The translations under genes were made by a program, and so were the position numbers. A stretch of 59,291 bases of DNA from Lunatimonas sp. (GTDB taxonomy: Bacteria; Bacteroidota; Bacteroidia; Cytophagales; Cyclobacteriaceae): contig NZ_JAFIEU010000025.1 in NCBI RefSeq assembly GCF_020832325.1, positions 1-59,291 on the forward strand. Reading direction: 5' to 3'. The notes beneath the pieces were generated by a model. The model saw only the letters and a program-made list of their open reading frames with translations, had not been told where the DNA came from and did not search any database. Each line of letters begins with the position of its first letter. Position 1 is the stretch's first letter. Shown in pieces: positions 24,237 through 33,452 of this stretch.

Positions 24237-25427
24237 ATGTGTAAAAACCACGGAGTAGCTTACGTACGTCCCGGAGAAGTAGAGGTGCGTGAAATTGATT
24301 ATCCCAAGCTCGCCTTGGGCAACCGAAAGTGTGATCATGGGGTCATATTAAAGATTGTTTCCACCAATATTTGCGGCAGTGATCAGCACATGGTCCGCGG
24401 CAGGACCACCGCCCCCGAGGGTCTTATTTTGGGCCATGAGATCACCGGGCTGGTGATTGAGGCCGGCCGAGATGTAGAATTTATCAAAGTAGGGGACCTG
24501 GTCTCGGTACCCTTCAACATTGCCTGCGGAAGGTGCCGTAATTGCAAGGAAGGAAAAACAGGCATCTGTCTGAATGTAAACCCTGCCCGTCCCGGTGCAG
24601 CCTACGGGTATGTGGACATGGGTGGCTGGGTCGGTGGTCAGGCAGAATACGTGATGGTACCTTATGCCGATTTTAACCTGTTGAAGTTTCCGGATGCCGA
24701 TCAGGCAATGGAGAAAATCCGCGACCTCACCCTCCTTTCAGATATTTTTCCTACTGGATTTCATGGGGCAGTGACTGCCGGCGTGGGTCCGGGTACCATC
24801 GTGTATGTAGCGGGTGCCGGGCCGGTTGGTTTGGCCTGTGCAGTTTCCTGTCATTTGCTGGGTGCAGCGGTAGTGATCGTGGGGGATATGATTCCCGAGC
24901 GACTGGAGCAGGCGCGCAGCTTTGGCTGTGAAACCATTGACCTACGTCAGGAAACGCCGCTGGATGAAGCGATCGCACAGATCGTGGGCGTGCCTGAGGT
25001 GGACTGTGCAGTGGATTGTGTGGGTTTTGAGGCTCGGGGCCACGGTGCGGATGCCAGCAAAGAAATGCCAGCTACCGTGTTAAACTCCGTGATGGACATT
25101 ACCCGTGCAGGAGGCAGTATCGGTATTCCCGGATTGTATGTCACCGGAGATCCCGGTGCGGTGGATGAGGCGGCGAAAATTGGAAGCTTAAGTATACGAC
25201 TGGGGTTAGGTTGGGCGAAGTCCCATAGCTTGCATACAGGGCAGTGTCCGGTGATGAAGTACCACCGTCAGCTAATGAACGCGATTCTCTACGACAAAGT
25301 GCAAATTGCCAAGGCAGTCAATGTTCAGATTATTTCGCTGCAGCAATCGGTGCAGGGATACAAGGATTTTGATGGGGGCGCTGCCAAGAAGTTTGTGATC
25401 GACCCACATGGAATGATCCCGAATTGA
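24237..25427 (+). CDS. Glutathione-independent formaldehyde dehydrogenase-type zinc dehydrogenase, 396 aa
   Basis: Zinc-dependent medium-chain dehydrogenase closest to the Pseudomonas glutathione-independent formaldehyde dehydrogenase (about 398 aa). The catalytic zinc site is C46 (NICGSDQH) and H67 (LGHE); structural zinc cysteines are C97, C100, C103 and C111. The Rossmann motif is GAGPVGLA near residue 195. The insertion region VNPARPGAAYGYVDMGGW and the end KKFVIDPHGMIPN are typical of this subgroup, whose members hold NAD(H) tightly and dismutate aldehydes. Substrate here is unproven. Single gene flanked by terminators at 24064 and 25491. Confidence 0.88.
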   Translation: MCKNHGVAYVRPGEVEVREIDYPKLALGNRKCDHGVILKIVSTNICGSDQHMVRGRTTAPEGLILGHEITGLVIEAGRDVEFIKVGDLVSVPFNIACGRCRNCKEGKTGICLNVNPARPGAAYGYVDMGGWVGGQAEYVMVPYADFNLLKFPDADQAMEKIRDLTLLSDIFPTGFHGAVTAGVGPGTIVYVAGAGPVGLACAVSCHLLGAAVVIVGDMIPERLEQARSFGCETIDLRQETPLDEAIAQIVGVPEVDCAVDCVGFEARGHGADASKEMPATVLNSVMDITRAGGSIGIPGLYVTGDPGAVDEAAKIGSLSIRLGLGWAKSHSLHTGQCPVMKYHRQLMNAILYDKVQIAKAVNVQIISLQQSVQGYKDFDGGAAKKFVIDPHGMIPN

Positions 25428-25490
25428 TCTGGTCTTGGTTAAGAAGTCTGAATTCAGCGTAATCCTGGTTAATAGTCAGGAACAATACCG

Positions 25491-25529
25491 AAAAGGAACC
25501 GCAGCATTATTGTGCATCGGTTCCTTTTT
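25491..25529 (+). terminator. Intrinsic terminator
   Basis: AAAAGGAACCG (25491-25501) pairs with CGGTTCCTTTTT (25518-25529); T-rich 3' side. It ends the dehydrogenase transcript. The remaining gap to 25766 is AT-rich with no gene. Confidence 0.8.
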
Positions 25530-25766
25530 GATTTTAGAAGAATCCGAATTTGTCTTGTTTTTCCCTGGGATAGAGATCTCTTGGCTGGATTAAGCGGATA
25601 AATAAATAGTCAGTGCTTTATAGGTAAATAGATGTTAAAATATAAGCTGTCTTCGCTTCATTTCAGAGCTCGGTTTGCAAAATAATAATTGTTTTTATTG
25701 ATAAAAAATAGAATATTAAGAGCGTTTTATGTTTGAATTAATCGTATATCTTAAATATTTCTGCTT

Positions 25767-27011
25767 ATGAAAAGAAGAAAATTTATAAAGTTGGGGGCTA
25801 TGGGTGCGGCTGCCATGGCCACTGGGATCGTATCTTCGGTCAATGCTTTTGAGGCCTCGGACCTCAAAATCCGTAGAATCCGCTATTACGCTGCACCGGG
25901 GTATAACAAACCTTTGTTTAATCAAGCCCGTGGAATTGTAGAAATAGAAACAGATTCCGGCTTGATCGGTGTGGGTGAAGGGGGCAGTAACGACATGATC
26001 CGGCAAATCGCGGAAATGATCATCGGAGAGGATCCATTCCGTGTAGAGCATATTTGGCAGCACGCCTACCGCAGTATGTTTTACCCTCCAGGCCGGGAAA
26101 AGCTGCATGCACTGGGAGCCATTGAGATGGCGCTGTGGGACCTAAAAGGCAAAGCATTGGGCGTACCGGTCTATGACCTACTGGGAGGTCAAACGAGGGA
26201 TTTTGTCGAGTGCTACGCGACGGGATTTCGAAACTCCACGGCCACGACCATGGAGGGGCGTGCTTTGGACTGTCTGGCGGCTGGTTTGCGGTGTTACCGC
26301 ATTGGTCCCACAGGTGGCAACGGCGAGGAACGATTCGATTTTTATGAGCATGCCAAAAAGACCATCGATCAATGCGAGCGTCTCGACAAAGCCGTAGGCG
26401 GTAGCGGCAATTGGGCCGTGGACCTGCATACCCGCTTTGACACACCCGAGGCCATCAAAATTTGCGATGCCCTCGAAAAGTTGGAGCCATACTTTGTGGA
26501 GGATATCATCCGGTCCGAAAATCCCGAGGTTTATCGAACGATACGGCGCATGACCAAGGTACCCATTGCCGTAGGGGAGCAGTTTGGAGATCGGTGGGAT
26601 ACCAATGTGTTGATTGAAAATCACCTGATCGATTACAGCCGGGTGACTCTGCCCAACACAGGAGGTATCGGTGAACTGAAGAAGATCCTGGCTATTGCTG
26701 AGACGCATTATGTCGGTATCATTCCGCATTTTACGGGACCCCTATCGACGGCCGCTCTAGTCCATGTCTTGGGTTCATCTAGCCCTACACGGTGTATGAT
26801 AGAGCTTGCAGGCGGGGAACCGGAACAACCCGCGTACTTTAATTCAGACTTCTTAAACTTCCGGGAGGGAAAGATGTACCTGAATCCCCAACCGGGGCTA
26901 GGGGTTGTTTTTGATCCCGCAAAGGCCGACTTTCAATTTGAGGTCACCGAAAACACCAAATACCCCCACCCTTTTCTATTGGCTCCAGATGGGTCTATAC
27001 ACAATTGGTAA
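25767..27011 (+). CDS. Exported enolase-superfamily sugar-acid dehydratase, 414 aa
   Basis: Member of the mandelate racemase/enolase superfamily, probably an acid-sugar dehydratase. It starts with a twin-arginine signal (MKRRKFIKLGAMG...VNA). The barrel has the metal and catalytic set D219 and H221 (VDLH), E245 (FVEDI), E271 (VGEQF), H321 (IIPHFTG). The distances (26, 52 and 102 residues from the first Asp) equal those of E. coli D-galactonate dehydratase (D183, E209, E235, H285). The usual KxK position reads RIGP instead, also consistent with a dehydratase. The substrate is unknown. A TTAATCG half-site at 25738 resembles the LacI-type operators before susC, a weak hint of shared control. Confidence 0.85.
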   Translation: MKRRKFIKLGAMGAAAMATGIVSSVNAFEASDLKIRRIRYYAAPGYNKPLFNQARGIVEIETDSGLIGVGEGGSNDMIRQIAEMIIGEDPFRVEHIWQHAYRSMFYPPGREKLHALGAIEMALWDLKGKALGVPVYDLLGGQTRDFVECYATGFRNSTATTMEGRALDCLAAGLRCYRIGPTGGNGEERFDFYEHAKKTIDQCERLDKAVGGSGNWAVDLHTRFDTPEAIKICDALEKLEPYFVEDIIRSENPEVYRTIRRMTKVPIAVGEQFGDRWDTNVLIENHLIDYSRVTLPNTGGIGELKKILAIAETHYVGIIPHFTGPLSTAALVHVLGSSSPTRCMIELAGGEPEQPAYFNSDFLNFREGKMYLNPQPGLGVVFDPAKADFQFEVTENTKYPHPFLLAPDGSIHNW

Positions 27012-27122
27012 GATATATTTTTTGGCAGGAATTTGCCTTGAGCAGATTCCTGCCCCAGTGTAAAATATGTTTAGAGTAAAAAGTCAAAAAATATTAAAAA
27101 ATCAATATTTTTGCTTTTTGAA

Positions 27123-27130
27123 AAACGTTT
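27123..27130. promoter_or_regulatory. Possible LacI-type half operator AAACGTTT
   Basis: Perfect 8-bp palindrome with the central CG typical of LacI-family operators, in the AT-rich 441-bp gap before susC. Weak alone; listed because of the two better sites downstream. Confidence 0.3.
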
Positions 27131-27251
27131 AAATATAGGTATTTTTATCCAATAATATAAAATCAAATAGCTTAATAGTTTGTAGTATTCGATAAATGCA
27201 GTAGAAAAAACTGATAATAATTTGAAAATAAAAATATAAGTTTTATATTGG

Positions 27252-27267
27252 TTAAACGATTAAGCAA
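27252..27267 (+). promoter_or_regulatory. LacI-type operator 1 upstream of susC
   Basis: TTAAACGATTAAGCAA. The same 16-mer, with one difference, recurs in inverted orientation at 27349-27364. The central CG between TTAA arms is the LacI/GalR operator hallmark. A LacI-type regulator gene lies at 32376. Confidence 0.6.
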
Positions 27268-27348
27268 TTTTGGTATGCAATGACAATCAGGTGATTTTAA
27301 CAGTGACCTCAGTTCACTGCACAGGTATGTATGGTGTTTAGTGACTAG

Positions 27349-27364
27349 TTGCTTAATCGATTAA
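27349..27364 (-). promoter_or_regulatory. LacI-type operator 2 upstream of susC
   Basis: TTGCTTAATCGATTAA; contains the perfect palindrome TTAATCGATTAA (27353-27364). Its reverse complement TTAATCGATTAAGCAA matches operator 1 at 15 of 16 positions. The centres are about 97 bp apart, which would allow looping. Confidence 0.65.
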
Positions 27365-27452
27365 ATTATGAATCGATACCAAGAAAATGGCTTTTTAGTA
27401 TTTAGATATTAAAAAAGTATAATAATTATCAATAACCCAAATAAAAATTATT

Positions 27453-30400
27453 ATGAAAATCAGTTTGTTACTTATTGCTCTGATCCCATTTGTGTGCGGG
27501 TATGGATTTGCACAGGAAATAAATGTATCAGGCCAAGTGGTGGACACCAATGGACAGTCTATACCAGGTGTCAGTATAGTCGTTGGGGGTACCTCAAAGG
27601 GTACTATAACGGATTTGGAGGGCAGGTATTCGATCGGCACAGATCCAAGTGCAAGTCTGATGTTTTCTTATATCGGATATCAAAGCCAAACGGTCCAAGT
27701 AGGTAATCGGAGTATAATCAATGTTACCTTAACAAGCAGTGATATCGGCCTAGATGAAGTCATCGTTACAGCGTTAGGTATCAAAAGAGAGGCGAAGACG
27801 CTTGGGTTTGCAACTACCACGTTAGATGGTGCGTCGATTAATGAGAATAGAACACCAAATTTTGCAGATGCTTTGCAGGGAAAGATCGCAGGAGTTAATA
27901 TTTCCTCGATGTCAACTGGGCCTGGCGGTACCAGTAAAATTCGAATCAGAGGGCAATCATCCTTTAGTGGTCAGAATAATCCGTTGATTGTAATTAACGG
28001 CGTTCCCATGGATAACTCAAACTATTCTTTGGGAGGCAATTTTGGGAATCGTCAGATGAATAACTCAGATGGTGGTGATGGGCTATTAAGTATCAACCCA
28101 GATGATATAGAAACACTAACCGTCTTGAAAGGGGCAACGGCGGGTGCTTTGTACGGATCTAGGGCAAAAGACGGTGTGATAATGATAACAACCAAGTCAA
28201 AAAACAGTGTGAAGGGGTTGGGTGTAGAATTTAATTCGAATTTCACTACCGACACACCACTAGACTTTACCGATTTTCAATATGAGTATGGGCAGGGAGA
28301 AGGAGGTGTAAGGCCCACGAGTCCATTTCCGACTTCTGGTGTTTGGAGTTTTGGTGAACGTTTTCAGCCCGGAATGACTCAAGTTTTGTTTGATAACGAA
28401 GTATGGCCCTACGAGCCGGTTTTTAATCGTATTCGACAGTTTTATAACGTCGGTACCAATTGGACCAATACATTGACAGTATCTAATAGCGGTGATAATG
28501 GAGGCTTTAGTTTATCGTTTGCAAATATTGACAACAAAGCGATCGTACCAAATTCGAAGCTGAACAGACAGACGATCAATTTGGGGTTTTCACAAAACAT
28601 AACTTCCAAACTGGTTGCAGCAGGTAACGCTAATTATTCGTACGAAAGAAACCAAAATCCCCCTCAGGTTAATGCTCAGGATTTTTCTACTGCAACTGTC
28701 GTTATGACACTCGCTAATTCTATGCCTTTTGAAGCATTGAGGAACAATATAACCTATCCGGACGGACGAGAGATAGTAATGTCCAGGTTCTTGGTTCGAA
28801 ACAATCCTTATTATTCCACCACCAAGCGCTTTGATAACGTGAAACGAGATCGTTTGATAAGCAATCTCTCCCTTACTTACAATTTAACTCCTTGGCTCTA
28901 TGCCATGGGGCGCCTGTCTATGGATTTTTATGTGAGAGATAACGATTACAATACACCAAATGGTTATGCACCCATCCCCGCGGCTCCTGCTGGTTTCGTA
29001 AATGGCACTTTCGCACAGGATACCCGTCGGTTTCGGGAGACAAACCATGATTTTTTGATTGGGGCGAATAGGGAATTTGGAGATTTTAAAGTCGACATGT
29101 CTTTTGGAGGAAACCAACGGTTCGTACGCATGGAATACAATAGTGTAGCAGTTAGGGATTTTGTAATCCCAAATTTGTATACCGTGATGAACGGCCGGGT
29201 GAAAGATCCACTTTACAGCCTTTCAGAAAGGAAAATCAACTCACTGTATGGACTGGGAGAAGTTTCGTATAAAGAGTTTTTATTTCTTAACCTGACAGCC
29301 AGAAACGATTGGTTTTCAACATTGGCTCCGCAAAACCGGAGTATCATGTACCCTTCGGTATCGACCAGTTTCGTGTTTAGCCAAGCTTTCAACAGCCTTC
29401 CCGAATGGCTGTATTTTGGTAAGCTTAGAGCAGCTTATGCAGAAGTTGGCGATGACAACGTGGCTCCTTATTCCAATGCATTGTTTTATGCGGTCGATAA
29501 TAACCTTTTTCCAAATCCCGATGGTTTACCATCTCCGATAGGTAGGGTTAATGCTTCTACGGTGCCAAATACAAACCTTAGACCGCTTCGGGTGCAGGAG
29601 ATGGAGTTTGGGTTGGAATTAAGGCTTTTTGACGAAAAGATTACCACTGATTTTGCCTACTACAGAAAAATTACCAACGATCAGATATTGGCTACACAAA
29701 TATCTGATGCCTCCAGTTTCACTAATCAGTTGGTGAATATTGGACAAAGTATGAATCAGGGTATAGAGATGCTGGTTTCCGGTTCTCCTATTAAAACGAA
29801 ATCTTTTGTTTGGGATGCCAGTGTAAATCTTACCTATAATACATCTGAAGTCCTTAAGCTTGGATTGACAGATGCCGACACCATGATAACGGTTAGCGAT
29901 GGAGGCGGCCGCATACTGAGACAGGTAGTGGGTCGCCCTATAGGACAACTGTACACCTTTACCTACTTGCGGGATAGCCAGGGCAGGATGGTTTTCGACG
30001 CCAACAGTGGCAGACCTATGCGGAACGATCAACCTCAAAACGTAGGATCGGTCCTCCCTCGGTATTTTGGTGGGATAACCAATACCTTTACATGGAAGGG
30101 ATTAAGTCTGTTTACGCTAGTTGATTTTAAGCTCGGACACAAAATGATCGCAGGAAGAAACCAAAACTATCTCAGACATGGCCTGCATAAAAATACACTA
30201 GATGGAAGGGCAGAAGGCTTCGTCATTGGAGGTGGAGTTAATCCAAATGGAGAAATCAACACTACCCGGTCTTTGATCCAACCTTTTTACGAAACAACCA
30301 ATGTACTGGGAATAAATGAGGATTGGGTGAGTAACGCCGGGTTTTGGAAGCTGCGTCAGATATCACTTAGCTATGACTTAAGCAAGCACCTACCCCAAAA

Positions 30401-30584
30401 CCTCTTTATAAAACGACTCAGACTAAGTGGTGTGGCAAATAATGTCGCAATAATAAAGAAGTGGACCGAAAACATGGATCCTGAGAATGTATCTGTGACA
30501 TCTGATAATGCCAACGGCCTCGATTTTTGGCCGGCATTGCCTCCTACCAGAAGTATCGGATTTAATTTAAATGCAAAATTCTGA
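27453..30584 (+). CDS. SusC/RagA-type TonB-dependent transporter, 1043 aa
   Basis: Outer-membrane glycan importer. Signal peptide MKISLLLIALIPFVCGYGFA, then a carboxypeptidase-D-like domain (VSGQVVDTNGQSIPGVSIVV to about residue 95), a TonB-box-like segment LDEVIVTALGI, the plug domain (GKIAGVNISS, GPGGTSKIRIRGQSS, VLKGATAGALYGSRAKDGVI), and a beta-barrel to the C-terminal strand ending FNLNAKF. Length is normal. The SusD-like partner follows 4 bp downstream of its stop. Inverted LacI-type operators lie in the leader. The glycan is unknown; the surrounding sugar-acid dehydratases point to an acidic oligosaccharide. Confidence 0.95.
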   Translation: MKISLLLIALIPFVCGYGFAQEINVSGQVVDTNGQSIPGVSIVVGGTSKGTITDLEGRYSIGTDPSASLMFSYIGYQSQTVQVGNRSIINVTLTSSDIGLDEVIVTALGIKREAKTLGFATTTLDGASINENRTPNFADALQGKIAGVNISSMSTGPGGTSKIRIRGQSSFSGQNNPLIVINGVPMDNSNYSLGGNFGNRQMNNSDGGDGLLSINPDDIETLTVLKGATAGALYGSRAKDGVIMITTKSKNSVKGLGVEFNSNFTTDTPLDFTDFQYEYGQGEGGVRPTSPFPTSGVWSFGERFQPGMTQVLFDNEVWPYEPVFNRIRQFYNVGTNWTNTLTVSNSGDNGGFSLSFANIDNKAIVPNSKLNRQTINLGFSQNITSKLVAAGNANYSYERNQNPPQVNAQDFSTATVVMTLANSMPFEALRNNITYPDGREIVMSRFLVRNNPYYSTTKRFDNVKRDRLISNLSLTYNLTPWLYAMGRLSMDFYVRDNDYNTPNGYAPIPAAPAGFVNGTFAQDTRRFRETNHDFLIGANREFGDFKVDMSFGGNQRFVRMEYNSVAVRDFVIPNLYTVMNGRVKDPLYSLSERKINSLYGLGEVSYKEFLFLNLTARNDWFSTLAPQNRSIMYPSVSTSFVFSQAFNSLPEWLYFGKLRAAYAEVGDDNVAPYSNALFYAVDNNLFPNPDGLPSPIGRVNASTVPNTNLRPLRVQEMEFGLELRLFDEKITTDFAYYRKITNDQILATQISDASSFTNQLVNIGQSMNQGIEMLVSGSPIKTKSFVWDASVNLTYNTSEVLKLGLTDADTMITVSDGGGRILRQVVGRPIGQLYTFTYLRDSQGRMVFDANSGRPMRNDQPQNVGSVLPRYFGGITNTFTWKGLSLFTLVDFKLGHKMIAGRNQNYLRHGLHKNTLDGRAEGFVIGGGVNPNGEINTTRSLIQPFYETTNVLGINEDWVSNAGFWKLRQISLSYDLSKHLPQNLFIKRLRLSGVANNVAIIKKWTENMDPENVSVTSDNANGLDFWPALPPTRSIGFNLNAKF

Positions 30585-30588
30585 AATC

Positions 30589-32127
30589 ATGAAAAAGCTA
30601 TTTAACTATACATTGATTACCGTTGTCACACTACTTACCCTAGCCTGCGACCAGGACTTTGACGATATAAATACTAACAGGGTCGACCCGACGTCGTTGA
30701 GTCCGTTGTTCTTGTTGAATCAAGGAATCCTTGATATGCGATACCGGGAAGGCACGCAGACACTTCAGGACCTTTCTTATAACTTTGGGATCGTTCAGCA
30801 GATCATCACTCCGTTTGGTAGTTCGTTGGCCGGAGCAAATTATAACCAATTGAATCTTTCAAATTCACAGATTATTTGGCAGAATACTTACCGAAACGCA
30901 TTAAAGAACATTGTTGATGCGGTTGAAAAAAGTAGGGAGGATCCATTATTTGCTAATTTGCACCAATCAGCCCGGATTTGGAAAGCATATGCGTTTATGG
31001 TATTAACCGATAATTACGGTGACGTACCGTATTTTCAAGGAGGTCGTGGCTTTATTGATCAGATTGTAGATCCTGTTTACGACACACAAGAAGCCATATA
31101 TGCCGACATACTAAAAGAATTAGAAGAAGCTACAGCGGCACTCAACCCATCGAATCCAACAGCAAGCAGTGAAATTCTATATGGAGGAAGTGTTGAAAAA
31201 TGGCGTAAGTTTGGTTATTCATTGATGCTACGAGCGGCTATGAGGCTTACTAAGGTCGATCCAGCGAGGGCGCAGCTTTTTGTGACCAAGGCAGTTGCCG
31301 GCGGTTTGATTAGCGCAAACAGTGAGAATGCCGTTTTGAGAAATACCTCTGTTTTTAATAATCATATCGGTGTCCACTTGGGTGCTAGGGAAAAGGCAAA
31401 CTATTATTTGACAGCACCTTTTGTAAATCACCTCAAAGACAGCAACGATCCCCGACTACGATCGATTTCAATACGGCACGTCGGTGCAACGAATGGTACT
31501 ACACAAACGGTCAACCGAATCACCAGAGATCCTGCCCTACAAATAGGAATGCCGATGGGACATGATGATGTGTCGATTAACACTGTTCTAGCGGCAAACG
31601 GAGTCGTTAGTTTATGGGATTTTTCCCAAGCAAATATCTATACAGTACTGAAAATCGATGCACCGCAGTTTTTCGTCACATTTGCCCAAACGCAGTTATT
31701 ACTCGCTGAGGCCGCTGTACGCGGGTGGGTTCAGGGCAATCCGAGTATCTATTTTGCCACAGCTATCCGGGCCAATATGGAACAAATGGCTCAATACGAC
31801 AGCGATGCGTCCGTTTCAGAAGCGGATATCGTTTCATATATAGCAAATAATCCGTTGATGACTGGGAGAGAACTAGAGCAAATAAATACCGAATACTGGA
31901 TTGCTTCTTTCTTAGACGGAACAGAGTTGTTTGCAAATTTTAGGAGGAGCGGCTATCCCCTTTTGCAAAAAAATCCTTACGCGGGTGCGGAAATAACGGG
32001 GGATTTTATTAGAAGTATGCCGTATCCCGACAGTGAAAGAGTGGTAAACAACGCAAATCTTCAGTCCGCGCTTTCGAGGCAGGGCCCCAATAATTTGGAT
32101 AGAAGGGTGTGGTGGGATAGGCCATAG
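30589..32127 (+). CDS. SusD-like outer-membrane lipoprotein, 512 aa
   Basis: Surface glycan-binding lid of the SusC transporter. I set the start at MKKLFNYTLIT (30589); an upstream ATG at 30571 lies inside the end of susC and precedes no signal peptide. The signal peptide ends in the lipobox TLLTLAC. The protein is of the SusD-like_2 type (DDINTNRVDPTSLSPLFLLNQG near the start, KAYAFMVLTDNYGDVPYFQ, MLRAAMRLTKVDP, LLLAEAAVRGW, YWIASFLDGTELFANFRRSG). TPR-like helices form the scaffold. Followed by a hairpin at 32161-32188. Confidence 0.92.
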   Translation: MKKLFNYTLITVVTLLTLACDQDFDDINTNRVDPTSLSPLFLLNQGILDMRYREGTQTLQDLSYNFGIVQQIITPFGSSLAGANYNQLNLSNSQIIWQNTYRNALKNIVDAVEKSREDPLFANLHQSARIWKAYAFMVLTDNYGDVPYFQGGRGFIDQIVDPVYDTQEAIYADILKELEEATAALNPSNPTASSEILYGGSVEKWRKFGYSLMLRAAMRLTKVDPARAQLFVTKAVAGGLISANSENAVLRNTSVFNNHIGVHLGAREKANYYLTAPFVNHLKDSNDPRLRSISIRHVGATNGTTQTVNRITRDPALQIGMPMGHDDVSINTVLAANGVVSLWDFSQANIYTVLKIDAPQFFVTFAQTQLLLAEAAVRGWVQGNPSIYFATAIRANMEQMAQYDSDASVSEADIVSYIANNPLMTGRELEQINTEYWIASFLDGTELFANFRRSGYPLLQKNPYAGAEITGDFIRSMPYPDSERVVNNANLQSALSRQGPNNLDRRVWWDRP

Positions 32128-32160
32128 GCTGATATCCTTCTAAAAATGCTGGTTTAGGTT

Positions 32161-32188
32161 CCCGGCATTTGAATAGTCAAATGCCGGG
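32161..32188 (+). terminator. Hairpin after susD-like gene
   Basis: Perfect 12-bp stem CCCGGCATTTGA / TCAAATGCCGGG with loop ATAG. No T-run follows, so it may stabilise the 3' end rather than terminate. Confidence 0.55.
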
Positions 32189-32375
32189 ATTACCAGAAGT
32201 ACTATTCATTTCGGAGACATATTCAAATTGGTTTTGAGAGACGCTGTGCAAATGAGATACTTTCAGAGATAGCAGTTTTATGTGATGCAATATGAGATTG
32301 GATTTGTTGGTAAGTAGTTTAGTTTTTAAAAATTTGTGTCATATATTGATTTCTCATGTGATGTTAGAAAACTAT

Positions 32376-33434
32376 ATGGCAAGAAGAAAAAAGGTATCAC
32401 TAAAAGATATTGCCGAGAAGGCCGGTGTATCGACGGCCCTTGTTTCCTATGTTTTAAACGGAAAAGAGAAGGAAAGTAGAGTTGGAGCCGAAACTGCACT
32501 GAAAATCAAAGAGCTAGCGAAGCAGTTTAACTATACTCCCAATTTTGTAGCGAAGAGTCTCCGAAGTGGAAAAACCTTCACAATTGGGCTGATTATCGCT
32601 GACATCGCCAACCCATTTTTTGCTTCTATTGCGAGAGAAATAGAAAATGAGGCTAAAGACTCAGGTTATACAGTTATCATTGGAAGTTCTGATGAGCGTT
32701 CCGATAAATTTCGAGACCTTTTGAGTGTGTTTATTGATAGGCAATTAGATGGATTGATCATTGTTTCAACAGAGGGTTCGGCCGATCAAATTAAGTCTTT
32801 GCAAAGACGTAAAATTCCTTTCGTCCTATTGGATCGTTACTTTCCTGAAATTGATACAGACTTTGTTTCTATTGATAGTTACCAGGCATCGTTCAGTGCA
32901 GCCCAGCACTTACTGCAGAATGGATTCAAGCGTATTGGATTTATAGGTTATGAATCAAAGCTCTTTCACATGAAGGAGCGTAAAAGAGGTGTATGGGACG
33001 CCATGAGGCAAGCAGGTATTAAAGTAAGTCCAGGATGGACCAGAGATTTGAAATTTGACGAAGTCGAGACCAGTATGTATGAAACGATCAAAAGCATGCT
33101 TGATGATTCGCAATCGATCGATTCAATTATTTTTGGAACCTATCGACTAGCAATAAATGGGTTAAAGGCAATACGTTTATTAAAGGTGAAGATACCTAGT
33201 GAACTAGCTATTGTAAGTTATGGCCAGGCCGAGAGCTTCGAACTCTACGAGTGTCCAATTACTTACCTAGAACAGCCTTTGACCGCATTAGGCAAAAAAG
33301 CTGTAGAAATATTATTAGACAGAATCGAAAACAATAAAGAGGAGAAAATCAAATTATTGATGAAGGCTCAGCTGAAAATCGGGGAGTCTTCCAACTACTC
33401 GGGAAAAGTAAAAGACCATTCCATATTAAACTAA
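32376..33434 (+). CDS. LacI-family transcriptional regulator, 352 aa
   Basis: The start was placed at MARRKKVSLKDIAEKAGVST (32376); the 28 residues upstream in frame do not belong to the LacI fold. The N-terminal helix-turn-helix (VSLKDIAEKAGVSTALVSYV, then the hinge helix FVAKSLRSGKT) is typical. The effector domain resembles periplasmic sugar-binding proteins (TIGLIIADIANPFFASIARE, QLDGLIIVSTE, FVLLDRYFPEIDTDFVSID, GFKRIGFIGYE). It sits between the SusCD pair and two dehydratases and should control this locus; LacI-like operators TTAA(A/T)CGATTAAGCAA occur twice before susC. The ligand is unknown. Confidence 0.92.
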   Translation: MARRKKVSLKDIAEKAGVSTALVSYVLNGKEKESRVGAETALKIKELAKQFNYTPNFVAKSLRSGKTFTIGLIIADIANPFFASIAREIENEAKDSGYTVIIGSSDERSDKFRDLLSVFIDRQLDGLIIVSTEGSADQIKSLQRRKIPFVLLDRYFPEIDTDFVSIDSYQASFSAAQHLLQNGFKRIGFIGYESKLFHMKERKRGVWDAMRQAGIKVSPGWTRDLKFDEVETSMYETIKSMLDDSQSIDSIIFGTYRLAINGLKAIRLLKVKIPSELAIVSYGQAESFELYECPITYLEQPLTALGKKAVEILLDRIENNKEEKIKLLMKAQLKIGESSNYSGKVKDHSILN

Positions 33435-33452
33435 GAAAACCCAAAGATCACA

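Noticed and set aside
30571-30588. Upstream ATG for the SusD-like gene
   Set aside because: It lies in the end of susC and would put six residues before an otherwise normal lipoprotein signal peptide.
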